Notes under the pieces: model-generated
What the model was told of the DNA's origin: nothing
What the model saw: the letters and a program-made list of their open reading frames with translations, nothing else
Database searches by the model: none
Program-made: the position numbers and the translations under genes
Shown: positions 13,440-20,953 of the stretch, in pieces
Position numbering within the stretch: the first letter of the stretch is position 1
Layout of the letters: the number at the start of each line of letters is the position of its first letter
NCBI GenBank assembly: GCA_002390225.1
Contig: DGOW01000099.1
Coordinates: 1,102-30,077, forward strand
Length of the DNA stretch: 28,976 nucleotides
Direction of reading: 5' to 3'
DNA from: Gemmatimonadales bacterium UBA4456
GTDB lineage: Bacteria; Gemmatimonadota; Gemmatimonadetes; Longimicrobiales; Gaopeijiaceae

Positions 13440-15386
13440 ATGAATACGACCAGATCGCTCCTCCCGTTGATTGCCCTGGCCGCCGCTGCGTGCACGCCGG
13501 CTCTCCAGCTCACCCCCAGCGATGCTGACGTCGTGCTGTCCATGCAGACGCTTGACGCGCCGGACCCCGGTCAGCCTGGGTCGTACGAGGTGCTCACTCT
13601 CTATTACGGCTCTGGCACGGATAAGAACCGGCCCGAATACCGCGACTCGGTGGCCATCACCACGCCGACGGTCGACGTATCGACAATGGTCGCTCTGGGG
13701 AACTCGGCGAAGGAGCGTAACGAGTACTGGGGCTTCACCCCGGAGGAGATGCCGCTCAACGCGCGCGTCTGGTATCCCGATGGCGCCGGACCCTTTCCAC
13801 TGGTCCTGGTCGTGCATGGGAACCACAACATGCGGGACTTCTCGGATCCGGGGTACGACTACCTGGGCGAGCTGATGGCCAGCCGTGGGTACATTCTCGC
13901 CAGCGTCGACGAGAACTTCATCAACGGTGGTATCCGCGGCGAAAACGACGCGCGTGGTTGGTTTCTGCTCCGTCACGCCAAGCTCTTCGGGGAGTTCAAC
14001 GGGGAAGCTGAAAACCCGTTCGAAGGCAAGGTCGACATGGACAACATTGTCCTGATCGGTCACTCCCGGGGTGGAGAGGCCGTTGCGAATGCGGCTGCCT
14101 TCAACCGCCTGTCGCACTATCCCGACGACGCATCTCTGCTCTTCGATTTCGATCTCTCTATCAAGGGCATCATCTCGATCGCCCCTGTCGACGGGCAGTA
14201 CCTGCCGACCGGCCGAAAGGTCGTCGTCGAGGATGTCAGCTACCTGACATTCCACGGCTCGCACGACGGTGACGTGACGAGCTTCCATGGGCTGCGCATC
14301 TACGACCGCCTTCAGTTCACTGATCCGGACGCGTTCAACTTCAAGTCGGCGGTGTACGTCTACCGGGCCAACCACGGTCAGTGGAACTCCGTCTGGGGAT
14401 CGTTCGACGGCGGTCCTCGATCGGCTCGATCCCTCGATTTGCGGGGTCTGATTCCCGAGGAGGACCAGCGGCGATTCGGTGAGGTCTACGTCTCGGCGTT
14501 TCTCGACGTCGTGACGAAGGGCGACAAGCGGTACCTCCCGATCTTCCGTGACCATCGCGTGATCGGTCAGTGGCTACCCGAGACCATGTATATCACGCGC
14601 TTCGAGACGAGCGGTTTCCGACCACTCGCCACCTTCGAGGAGGACATCGACGTCACGTCTGGAACCGAGGCCGGCGTCGTTCTTCGCGGCGACTCTTTGT
14701 CGACGTGGAAGGAGGAGATGCTGCAGCTCCGCTCGAGCAACCGATCGAATACGTCTGCCTCTCAGGAGAACCAGGCGGTCACGATTGCGTGGAATAATCG
14801 GATCGCAGGGGCTGACACGGCCCGACACGGACCAGCCGCGCGGTACGAGGTCGACCTGCCAACCTATCTCGCCTCGAATTGGGCGCTCTCGTCGAGCACG
14901 ACGCTCGATTTCATGCTCGGACCGACGCCGCGCGTCCCCGGTCCGCGGAAGGACCCCGCGTCAGCCGACGAGGAAGCTGAATCGAATGAAGACGAGCCCC
15001 AACGTCCGTCTGGTAGCGATGAAGAGCAGGAAGATCCTCCAGTCGATTTGAGTATCGAGGTCACCGACGTGTCCGGGAATTCGGCGCGGGTGACGCTGAG
15101 CGATTACGGTGCAATTCGTCGACCGCTGGATACGTACGTGCTGCGACGAGCCGACATCGAAGCGCAGCGATTCCAGACGCACTGGGAACTCGTGCTGCAA
15201 ACGTTTTCCATTCCCCTCGGTGATTTCACCACGGACAACCCGGCTGTCGATCTGCGCCGTCTAGCTGCGGTGGCCTTCGTCTTTGATCAGGTGCATGGTG
15301 GAGAAGTGGCGATCGACCAGATCGGGTTCAGTACACTCGACCCGGCGTTTCTCGGTGCGCGGGCCGATGGCCCGCCCGGTTTCTGA
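13440..15386 (+). CDS. lipoprotein alpha/beta hydrolase with C-terminal beta domain
   Basis: Seen: 648 residues from ATG at 13440; no ribosome binding site is visible, so a leaderless mRNA is possible. Lipobox LAAAAC places Cys at 18. The hydrolase core has the oxyanion-side LVLVVHGNHN, the nucleophile elbow LIGHSRGGEA (Ser209), probable acid Asp in HGSHDGDV (276 or 278) and probable His312 in RANHGQW. The region after about 385 is beta-rich and looks like a carbohydrate-binding-type sandwich, ending at FSTLDP. It is interrupted by an acidic, disordered insert (about 497-534, many Glu/Asp/Ser/Pro). Known: related hydrolases act on esters or other small substrates, but the substrate here is unknown. 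It is probably anchored in the outer membrane or periplasm, and is convergent with the barrel gene at 15455. Confidence 0.85.
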   Translation: MNTTRSLLPLIALAAAACTPALQLTPSDADVVLSMQTLDAPDPGQPGSYEVLTLYYGSGTDKNRPEYRDSVAITTPTVDVSTMVALGNSAKERNEYWGFTPEEMPLNARVWYPDGAGPFPLVLVVHGNHNMRDFSDPGYDYLGELMASRGYILASVDENFINGGIRGENDARGWFLLRHAKLFGEFNGEAENPFEGKVDMDNIVLIGHSRGGEAVANAAAFNRLSHYPDDASLLFDFDLSIKGIISIAPVDGQYLPTGRKVVVEDVSYLTFHGSHDGDVTSFHGLRIYDRLQFTDPDAFNFKSAVYVYRANHGQWNSVWGSFDGGPRSARSLDLRGLIPEEDQRRFGEVYVSAFLDVVTKGDKRYLPIFRDHRVIGQWLPETMYITRFETSGFRPLATFEEDIDVTSGTEAGVVLRGDSLSTWKEEMLQLRSSNRSNTSASQENQAVTIAWNNRIAGADTARHGPAARYEVDLPTYLASNWALSSSTTLDFMLGPTPRVPGPRKDPASADEEAESNEDEPQRPSGSDEEQEDPPVDLSIEVTDVSGNSARVTLSDYGAIRRPLDTYVLRRADIEAQRFQTHWELVLQTFSIPLGDFTTDNPAVDLRRLAAVAFVFDQVHGGEVAIDQIGFSTLDPAFLGARADGPPGF

Positions 15387-15454
15387 GGTGCGAGGCGACC
15401 CCTCCAGCGCTCAGCGGCTCTGCTGCTGTGCCGATCGCATTCCAGCTCAGGAAC

Positions 15455-16378
15455 TCAGCGCCAGCGCACCCCGAAGCGGTGCGTTCCACCCTCCTCGCCG
15501 CCGCTGACCGGCCGGAACGCCCACTCGATCGACAGGTCATCCGCCCAGAAGGCGAAGCCGGTCGTGAGGGGTGACGTCTCGCTGCCGTCTGGCACGTCCT
15601 GGAAGCCGATTCGTGCGACGAACGTGCGCCCCTGGATCGGATAGTATCCGACCTCGACTCCGCCTCCGTACGTGAGATCGTCATCCGCGTCGAGTCCGGC
15701 ATTGGCTGCGAACCCCAGGTCAAAGATGCCTGCCTGCCGCCCGTATGTGCCGGCGCCCAGCACGATCCGTGAGGGCCGTGATCCGTAATCGCTCCAGGGC
15801 TTGCCCCCAATGTCATGGGCTGTGAGTCCGATGCCGACCGGACCCAGGTCCGTCGCCAAGCCTGCGTCGAAGAGCATCACGTTGTTCAGAGAGGACTGGA
15901 CGCGCGTGTCTAGCAGGTCGACGGCAACGCCCAATGATACGCCCGCAAAAAGCTCGCGCCCGTATCCGATGGTGGCGGTTCTCTCCGATACGGGGTCTCC
16001 ACCCGGGTCGAAGAGGTGGTCCTGACCGGTCGGAGCAAGAAACACGCTGCCATCCGGCACGCTGAATTGCAGGGCGCGGAGGCCCACTCCCCAGGTGCCG
16101 CCGAGAAAGTCGAATGCGGCAGAGAACGCTGCTGCGGACGATGCCGCCCCCCAGCGCTGAAGGCTGCCACCGAATCCTTGAGCACTCGTGAGCCGGGCGG
16201 GATGGTAAAACAGAGCGTCCGCGTGACCGGACGTCATCGCGTACGAGTCTCCGAGTGCCATGGCACGTGCCGACGCGGGTAGCGTCGTTGTCTTCGGTAG
16301 CGTGCTCTCAAGCTGGGCGGTTGCTGCCGAAGGAGCCAGGAGGGCAGCGGTTACGACCAGCGTAGTCGGGAAGCGCAT
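15455..16378 (-). CDS. outer-membrane beta-barrel, PorV/PorQ-like
   Basis: Seen: 307 residues from ATG at 16378; the frame is open to 16474 but that start would overlap nudC and bury the signal peptide. The signal peptide ends SAATAQ. The start of the mature part, ARAMALGDSYAMTSGHADAL followed by FYHPARL, matches the PorV/PorQ (FadL-like) pattern in which a Gly/Met-rich hatch segment precedes an N-P or H-P turn. Alternating strands follow, and the last strand ends in Arg after an aromatic (RFGVRWR). Known: PorV and PorQ assist the type IX secretion system in Bacteroidota, while relatives elsewhere are of unknown use. No other type IX gene is visible. It lies 73 bases behind nudC on the same strand, with no clear ribosome binding site. 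Confidence 0.75.
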   Translation of the reverse strand: MRFPTTLVVTAALLAPSAATAQLESTLPKTTTLPASARAMALGDSYAMTSGHADALFYHPARLTSAQGFGGSLQRWGAASSAAAFSAAFDFLGGTWGVGLRALQFSVPDGSVFLAPTGQDHLFDPGGDPVSERTATIGYGRELFAGVSLGVAVDLLDTRVQSSLNNVMLFDAGLATDLGPVGIGLTAHDIGGKPWSDYGSRPSRIVLGAGTYGRQAGIFDLGFAANAGLDADDDLTYGGGVEVGYYPIQGRTFVARIGFQDVPDGSETSPLTTGFAFWADDLSIEWAFRPVSGGEEGGTHRFGVRWR

Positions 16379-16451
16379 GGCGGTGCTGTTCGAGACGTGG
16401 CGGAACGCACCAACCTCGGGGGCGCCTCCGGGCCCGTCAACGAGACTGAGG

Positions 16452-17246
16452 TCAGCCCCGCACTCGTTGCTCAAAGTCCGCGATCAGGCGGAAGGCGATC
16501 GATCTGGGATGGGGACGTAGCGGGAGCTCGTCCACATCGAACCATTGAGCGTCTGCGAGTTCGGTCGGATCGATGCAGAGATCTCCCTCCAGCCAGTCGG
16601 CGATAAAGCCCACCATGAGAGAGTGTGGGAATGGGTGGGGCTGGCTTCCGAAGTAGCGGAGGTTCTGCACCCGCACTCCCGATTCTTCCTCAATTTCGCG
16701 GTGAACACACTCCTCGAGTGTCTCTCCCGGTTCGACGAATCCTGCGAGAGTGGAGTACACACCCTCGGGAAAACGCGGAGAGCGCCCGAGCAGTGCCTCG
16801 CGGCCTCGCTGTACAAGCACGATTACGGCCGGTGCTACACGCGGATAATGGACCTGGCTGCACTCGCTGCAACGAAGACCTTCAGTCTCCGGGTCGAGTG
16901 TGGTCGGGGCCGCGCATCGGGAACAGAAGCGATGCGTGAGTACCCAGTCGGCCTTCTGACGAGCCGTGCCGACGATACGGAAGTCGTCCGGCTCGAGGTC
17001 TCGCCACGCAGCCCGCAGGGGGAGGACTTCGAGTCCGGATGATTCGACAACTTCGATATCGACGTCTGCGAGCACGTGCACATCGACGAGAGCGCCGTCC
17101 TGGCCACGGACCTCGACGTTCACGCGGGAGGCGGCGAGGCGGGCCGCACCGAGTGCCTCTTCGAGTCGTCCGCCGGAGGGGAGTTCGAGGCTGGAGTTCC
17201 CTGTCTCGAGAACCGGGCGGCTGCCGACGAATACGATCCGACTCAC
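16452..17246 (-). CDS. nudC: NAD(+) diphosphatase / NAD-RNA decapping hydrolase NudC
   Basis: Seen: 264 residues from GTG at 17246, with GGAGA about nine bases upstream and a GTGA overlap with the stop of the preceding gene; an upstream GTG at 17303 would overlap that gene heavily. Layout: variable N-domain, zinc ribbon with two Cys-x-x-Cys pairs (about 108/111 and 126/129, FCSRC and RCSEC), then the Nudix domain with the full box at about 169-191 (Gly, Glu, REIEEESG). The NudC signature after the box reads SQPHPFPHS instead of the usual SQPWPFPxS. Known: NudC hydrolyses NAD(H) to NMN(H) and AMP and removes NAD caps from RNA. It is cytoplasmic and translationally coupled to the small zinc-ribbon gene. 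Confidence 0.9.
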   Translation of the reverse strand: MSRIVFVGSRPVLETGNSSLELPSGGRLEEALGAARLAASRVNVEVRGQDGALVDVHVLADVDIEVVESSGLEVLPLRAAWRDLEPDDFRIVGTARQKADWVLTHRFCSRCAAPTTLDPETEGLRCSECSQVHYPRVAPAVIVLVQRGREALLGRSPRFPEGVYSTLAGFVEPGETLEECVHREIEEESGVRVQNLRYFGSQPHPFPHSLMVGFIADWLEGDLCIDPTELADAQWFDVDELPLRPHPRSIAFRLIADFEQRVRG

Positions 17247-17455
17247 TCGGGTTGTCTCCGATCCAGAACGGCAGAGCGATGGCACCTGGCGCAGGTCACC
17301 CACATCCGATCCCGGACGTATGACACGTCGCGACGAGGTGGAACCGAACGGCGGTCCAGAGTGCTCTCACACCGAGGACACCTCAGCACGCGACCAGTGC
17401 GGAAAGACGAGGCGAGCGCGCGGGTTTCGTCATCTGTAAACCGATCCGTTGTCAT
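17243..17455 (-). CDS. small zinc-ribbon protein upstream of nudC
   Basis: Seen: 70 residues from ATG at 17455; GTG directly before it at 17458 is an alternative. Two knuckles, CPRC (26/29) and CARC (55/58), 25 residues apart, make a zinc ribbon. The linker is rich in Arg/Asp (RRDVSYVRDRMWV). The stop overlaps the nudC GTG as GTGA, which supports both genes being real. I do not recognise a family. Inference: a small metal-binding protein, possibly binding nucleic acid, made together with NudC. It could also be a duplicated ribbon from NudC, but sequence similarity between the two is low. Confidence 0.65.
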   Translation of the reverse strand: MTTDRFTDDETRALASSFRTGRVLRCPRCESTLDRRSVPPRRDVSYVRDRMWVTCARCHRSAVLDRRQPE

Positions 17456-17537
17456 CACCGGACAATACTCTCAGCAGCGGATGGCAACCGCGTGTCTTAT
17501 TAACGCCTCAAAGATACGCACTCCTTTCCCGCTCGAG

Positions 17538-17567
17538 CGGCCACTCGCGGCCACTCGCGGCCGCTCG
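17538..17567. repeat. three tandem decamers upstream of the DUF5916 gene
   Basis: The unit CGGCCACTCG occurs at 17538-17547 and 17548-17557, then with one change (CGGCCGCTCG) at 17558-17567. The array ends 23 bases before the start at 17591, in the divergent region shared with the zinc-ribbon/nudC operon. It could be a direct-repeat operator or replication slippage. Confidence 0.5.
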
Positions 17568-17590
17568 TCCCGATCGCTCCCTGATTTTCA

Positions 17591-20011
17591 ATGATTACAG
17601 CGCTTCTCCAGCTCGCCGTCGCTGGCGCCGCCGTGGTCGGTGCCGCAGAAGCCGAGCTTCGCCCGCCGGCGCCCGGTGTCGTGGAGCTCGGGGAGCGACT
17701 CGTCGAGGTCGTGCGCTACGACGGAACCCGGGCGGAGATTGAAATCGAGACGCCCTGGGTCGCGTCGGCCGAGATCGACGTCGATGGCCGTCTCGACGAC
17801 GCAGCCTGGGGTCAGGCAGCGCTCCTGGAAGGCTTCACGCAGTTTAGCCCGATCGAAGGGTCCGAGGCGACGCAGCGCACGGAAGTGCTCGTCCTGGTTG
17901 ATGACGACGCGATCTATTTCGCCGTGAAGGCGTTTGACGAAGATCCGTCGGGGATCCGGGCGACGCTGACCGAGCGTGATGGCTTTGCGTATACCGACGA
18001 CTACGTCCGCTTCATCCTCGACACGTTCGACGACCAGAGGCGTGGATATGTCTTCACGATCAATCCCTTTGGCGTGCAGCACGACGGCCTCTGGAATGAA
18101 ACGGGAGGCAGCACCGGTCGTCGTGGACGAGGCATGTTCTCGCCGATCGACGATAGCCCCGATTTCCTGTGGGACTCGGACGCCGAGATGACCGATTGGG
18201 GGTACGAGGCGGAGATCCGGATCCCCTTCAAAAGTCTGCGCTTTCCAGAGCAGGAAGAGCAGTCCTGGGGCCTTCAGGTAGAGCGGAAAATTCAGCGTAC
18301 GGGGTATGAGAGCTCTTGGGCTCCGATCACCGCATCGGTCGCGAACCGCTTGACTCAGGCTGGAAAACTGAATGGACTCAGGGGTCTCGATATGGGCCTC
18401 TTCATGGAGGTGAACCCGTTCGTGACCGGCGCCCGCAACGGGGCCCTCGACGACAGCGACACCTTCGCCCACTCAAACCCGACCGGTGAGTTCGGCTTCA
18501 ACGCGACGTACGGGATCACGTCGAACCTGACACTCGATGGCACGTTCAACCCTGACTTCAGCCAGGTCGAGGCTGACGCCGGACAGGTGCAGGTCAACGA
18601 GCGGTTCGCGCTCTTTTTCGCTGAGGCTCGCCCCTTCTTCCTGGAAGGCACTGAGATCTTCGGCATGCCGAAGCAGCTGGTGTATACCCGCACCATCCAG
18701 AACCCGATCGCCGGTGGCAAGCTGACCGGGAAGGTCGGCGGGTTGAACGTCGGGTACCTCGGTGCCGTCGATGAGACGTTCTCCGCCGGCGGGGAGAGCG
18801 TGTACGTGAACCTGCTGCGGGCTCGGGCCGACGTCGGGGCGTCATCGACGATCGGTGCGGTCTACACCGACCGGACGGCGAACGCGTCCGAGTTCAACCG
18901 AGTCGCCGGTGCTGATGCTCGGATCCAGCTGGGTGGACGGTATACCGTCACCATGATGAGTGCCCGTAGCTTCACGAACGAAGCGTCGTTCTCGGAGCGC
19001 AGGGACGGGACAATGGGCTTCCTTCGTCTCGAGCGGGCGGGCCGAACCTTCCAATACAGCGCTGAGTTCGAGGATACGCAGGGAGCCTTCAATCCGGGCA
19101 GTGGTTTCTTCCAGCGAATCGGTACGGCTCAGGCCAACTCCCGCGCCTCCTATACATGGTTCGGACGACGGGATGCCCTGCTCGAGTCGATGGCCCCGTC
19201 TATTGAGGTCAAGGCGTTCTGGGACCATGACCGCTTTTGGGGTGGGCAGAGTTTCGAGGAAGGTGAGATCCAGCTTAGCAGTCGCTTCGGCTTCAAGAAC
19301 AACATCACAATCTGGGCGAACTACCAACTCTCCCGGTTCCAATACCAGCCTGAGCAATACGAGGGCCTGTTCGTTCAAGGGTCAGGCGGCAGTACGCAGC
19401 CCTTCCGGCCTGCTCAGGAGGAGTTCGATCTTATGCCGAGTGCCACAGTTGGTATCTGGGTGAACAGGTGGCAGAAGGTCCGTGGGAATGTGCGATTTAC
19501 ACGCAGCCAGCGACCGATTTTCGATCGGTTCTACCGTGTCGCGGTTGAGCCCGCGAACTCCTTGTCAGGTGAGGCCCGTCTCAATCTTTATCCGACCAGT
19601 TCGCTTTCTGCCGAGGTGGGTGCCAACTGGAGCCGCCTGACCCGGAGAAGCGATGGGGTCGAGCACTCGACGGCGATCATTCCTCGCGTGAGGGTGAGGT
19701 ACCAGTTCTCGAGGGCCCTCTTCCTGCGCAGCATCTTTGAGTACGGCAGCCAGGAATCGCTCTCGCTCCAGGACTCGGCCTCAGGCCTGCCACTCGTCAG
19801 CTGTGGTGATGCCGATTGCTTCGAGCGATCGGGGGGCGTCAACAACGACGTCCGTATCGAGGGCCTTCTCGGATACGAACCTTCGCCGGGGACCGTGTTC
19901 TTTTTCGGGTACACGCGCCAGATGCGTGACGCCCGAGCCTTCGGATTCCAGGACGTTCAGCCGACCGCAGACGGGCTCTTCCTGAAGCTGAGCTACCGCT
20001 TCCGGATGTAG
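17591..20011 (+). CDS. DUF5916 outer-membrane protein with CBM9-like N-terminal domain
   Basis: Seen: 806 residues. Start is ATG at 17591; an in-frame stop lies two codons upstream, so no longer start exists. The N-terminus is hydrophobic but has no Lys/Arg before the core, which is odd for a signal peptide, and there is no ribosome binding site. Residues about 50-230 form a CBM9-like domain (IDVDGRLDDAAWGQA, then VLVDDDAIYFAVKAFDEDP). About 260 onward is DUF5916, with NLTLDGTFNPDFSQVEADAG and RPFFLEGTEIF, followed by many amphipathic strands and a terminal FLKLSYRFRM typical of outer-membrane barrels. Function of DUF5916 is not established; sugar or glycan binding and uptake is the usual guess from the CBM9-like part. 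Confidence 0.88.
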   Translation: MITALLQLAVAGAAVVGAAEAELRPPAPGVVELGERLVEVVRYDGTRAEIEIETPWVASAEIDVDGRLDDAAWGQAALLEGFTQFSPIEGSEATQRTEVLVLVDDDAIYFAVKAFDEDPSGIRATLTERDGFAYTDDYVRFILDTFDDQRRGYVFTINPFGVQHDGLWNETGGSTGRRGRGMFSPIDDSPDFLWDSDAEMTDWGYEAEIRIPFKSLRFPEQEEQSWGLQVERKIQRTGYESSWAPITASVANRLTQAGKLNGLRGLDMGLFMEVNPFVTGARNGALDDSDTFAHSNPTGEFGFNATYGITSNLTLDGTFNPDFSQVEADAGQVQVNERFALFFAEARPFFLEGTEIFGMPKQLVYTRTIQNPIAGGKLTGKVGGLNVGYLGAVDETFSAGGESVYVNLLRARADVGASSTIGAVYTDRTANASEFNRVAGADARIQLGGRYTVTMMSARSFTNEASFSERRDGTMGFLRLERAGRTFQYSAEFEDTQGAFNPGSGFFQRIGTAQANSRASYTWFGRRDALLESMAPSIEVKAFWDHDRFWGGQSFEEGEIQLSSRFGFKNNITIWANYQLSRFQYQPEQYEGLFVQGSGGSTQPFRPAQEEFDLMPSATVGIWVNRWQKVRGNVRFTRSQRPIFDRFYRVAVEPANSLSGEARLNLYPTSSLSAEVGANWSRLTRRSDGVEHSTAIIPRVRVRYQFSRALFLRSIFEYGSQESLSLQDSASGLPLVSCGDADCFERSGGVNNDVRIEGLLGYEPSPGTVFFFGYTRQMRDARAFGFQDVQPTADGLFLKLSYRFRM

Positions 20012-20049
20012 CGACGGCTGCCTGGCCGCGTTAAGGTTCTCGGCTTGTT

Positions 20050-20084
20050 GGGCCGTATGTGTTCGACGAAATCGTCGTCGGCCC
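20050..20084 (+). promoter_or_regulatory. stable hairpin in the infA leader
   Basis: GGGCCG (20050-20055) pairs with CGGCCC (20079-20084), and inside it CGACG (20064-20068) pairs with CGTCG (20073-20077) around an AAAT loop. No T-tract follows. It ends 22 bases before the chosen infA start: a possible translational control element, or a barrier to readthrough from the DUF5916 gene. Confidence 0.45.
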
Positions 20085-20106
20085 GTGACTTCAATGGGTG
20101 AAAAGC

Positions 20107-20322
20107 GTGGGAAAAGACGCGATCGAGATCGAAGGAACTGTCACCGAGGTACTCCCGAATGCGACGTTCCGGGTTCTGCTCGAAAATGACCACGAGGTGC
20201 ACGCGTACCTCTCGGGAAAGATGCGGCAGAACTACATCCGCGTGCTCGAAGGGGATCGGGTGAAGGTGGAGATGTCACCGTACGATCTGTCCAAGGGTCG
20301 AGTGACATACCGGTATAAGTAG
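20107..20322 (+). CDS. infA: translation initiation factor IF-1
   Basis: Seen: 71 residues from GTG at 20107; a GTG at 20098 would add three residues. The OB-fold pattern is complete and nearly universal: IEGTVTEVLPNATFRVLLEN, then SGKMRQNYIRVLEGDRVKVE and SPYDLSKGRVTYR. The length fits the family (71-72), which favours the 20107 start. Known: IF-1 occupies the ribosomal A site during initiation and helps IF-2 and IF-3; it is cytoplasmic and essential. The gene stands alone rather than in a ribosomal-protein operon, with a structured leader. The ribosome binding site is weak (GGTGAA). Confidence 0.95.
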   Translation: MGKDAIEIEGTVTEVLPNATFRVLLENDHEVHAYLSGKMRQNYIRVLEGDRVKVEMSPYDLSKGRVTYRYK

Positions 20323-20391
20323 TTCCCGAAAGCTCCGCACTCAGGGACACGTAGGGCGGGGTTGAATAATCGCATCACGTGGAGGTCCCCG

Positions 20392-20595
20392 ATGGAGTCG
20401 TTTGGTAAGGTCGCACTCGCTGGAGTCTCGGGGTTCGTTCTGTTCAAGATCGGAATGGCTCTCGTCTTCCCGATGCTCGGGATCCTGATTGCCCTCGTCG
20501 CCCTTGTGGTCAAGGTCGCTGTCGCGGTGGCGGTCGGCTATTTCGTGATGGAGTGGCTCAAGAAGAACAAGTGCGACGCATGTCGAGGTGCATGA
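20392..20595 (+). CDS. small membrane protein of unknown function
   Basis: Seen: 67 residues from ATG at 20392, with GGAGG six bases upstream, which decides against an earlier in-frame start at 20362. Two long hydrophobic stretches (about 8-29 and 30-53), the second an unbroken Val/Ala run, make a helical hairpin. A basic end carries the Cys pair KCDAC. I do not recognise a family. It follows infA by 69 bases on the same strand. The C-terminal CxxC with flanking Lys could bind metal or another protein in the cytoplasm, but this is only a guess. Confidence 0.65.
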   Translation: MESFGKVALAGVSGFVLFKIGMALVFPMLGILIALVALVVKVAVAVAVGYFVMEWLKKNKCDACRGA

Positions 20596-20634
20596 CGTGA
20601 AAGACTTCGAGATCGAGTAGCGACGCGCGCGACC

Positions 20635-20658
20635 AAAAAGCCCTCCGCTTCAGCGGGC
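20635..20658 (-). terminator. rho-independent terminator reading leftward (first of two)
   Basis: Read on the minus strand: a GC-rich hairpin with outer arms GCCC and GGGC (20640-20658), an inner CGC/GCG with a TGAA loop, then TTTTT (20639-20635). On the plus strand the T-tract is absent, so it does not serve the small membrane gene. Confidence 0.55.
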
Positions 20659-20669
20659 GACATTTGCAG

Positions 20670-20704
20670 AAAAAATGCCCCCCCCCGCGATGGCTCTCGG
20701 GGGC
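20670..20704 (-). terminator. rho-independent terminator reading leftward (second of two)
   Basis: Read on the minus strand: GCCCCC (20704-20699) pairs with the G side of a nine-G run (20686-20677), followed by AT and then a TTTTTT tract (20675-20670). The stem is strong. No minus-strand gene lies to its right before the HU gene, so the transcript it ends is unknown. Confidence 0.5.
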
Positions 20705-20767
20705 TTGTGCTTCGGACGCGATCCCGTGAATCGCAAGCATCTATGCGGGTTTGTAGCGAATTCTCTC

Positions 20768-20796
20768 TTGACGCCCCTGAGCACGGGCTGTACCGT
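20768..20796 (+). promoter_or_regulatory. candidate sigma-70 promoter for the HU gene
   Basis: TTGACG (20768-20773) and TACCGT (20791-20796) are 17 bases apart. The -35 box is close to consensus and the -10 box matches at three of six positions. Transcription would start near 20803 and give a leader of about 150 bases. Confidence 0.4.
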
Positions 20797-20898
20797 TGGT
20801 AACTGTAGGACCTGCAGACCCGGAAACACCTGCTTCCATGCGGCTTTTCGAGGTTTCTTATTTCTCGATGTTCGGGGTCTGTGCGGCCTGCACTCGGG

Positions 20899-20921
20899 GC
20901 GGCTCCGGCCGCGAAATTTTT
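20899..20921 (+). terminator. terminator-like hairpin inside the HU leader
   Basis: GCGGC (20899-20903) pairs with GCCGC (20908-20912) around TCCG, and the next nine bases are GAAATTTTT. It lies 33 bases before the HU start codon. It could be an attenuator, or the 3' end of a small RNA of about 120 bases starting at the promoter near 20803. Confidence 0.4.
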
Positions 20922-20953
20922 CAACTTTCTCGATCCAACTCAGGAGCCGCTAG

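Noticed and set aside
15455..16378. Reading the PorV-like barrel as evidence of a type IX secretion system
   Set aside because: No other type IX component is present in the window, and PorV/PorQ-like barrels occur outside such systems.
20718..20734. 5-bp stem with 7-base loop resembling a tRNA anticodon arm
   Set aside because: Position 33 is not T on either strand, no T-arm (GGTTCGAATC-like) follows, and no acceptor stem pairs. It is a chance hairpin.
20803..20921. Possible SRP 4.5S RNA in the HU leader
   Set aside because: The size fits, but the conserved GGAAGG/AGCAGCC core is absent on both strands.
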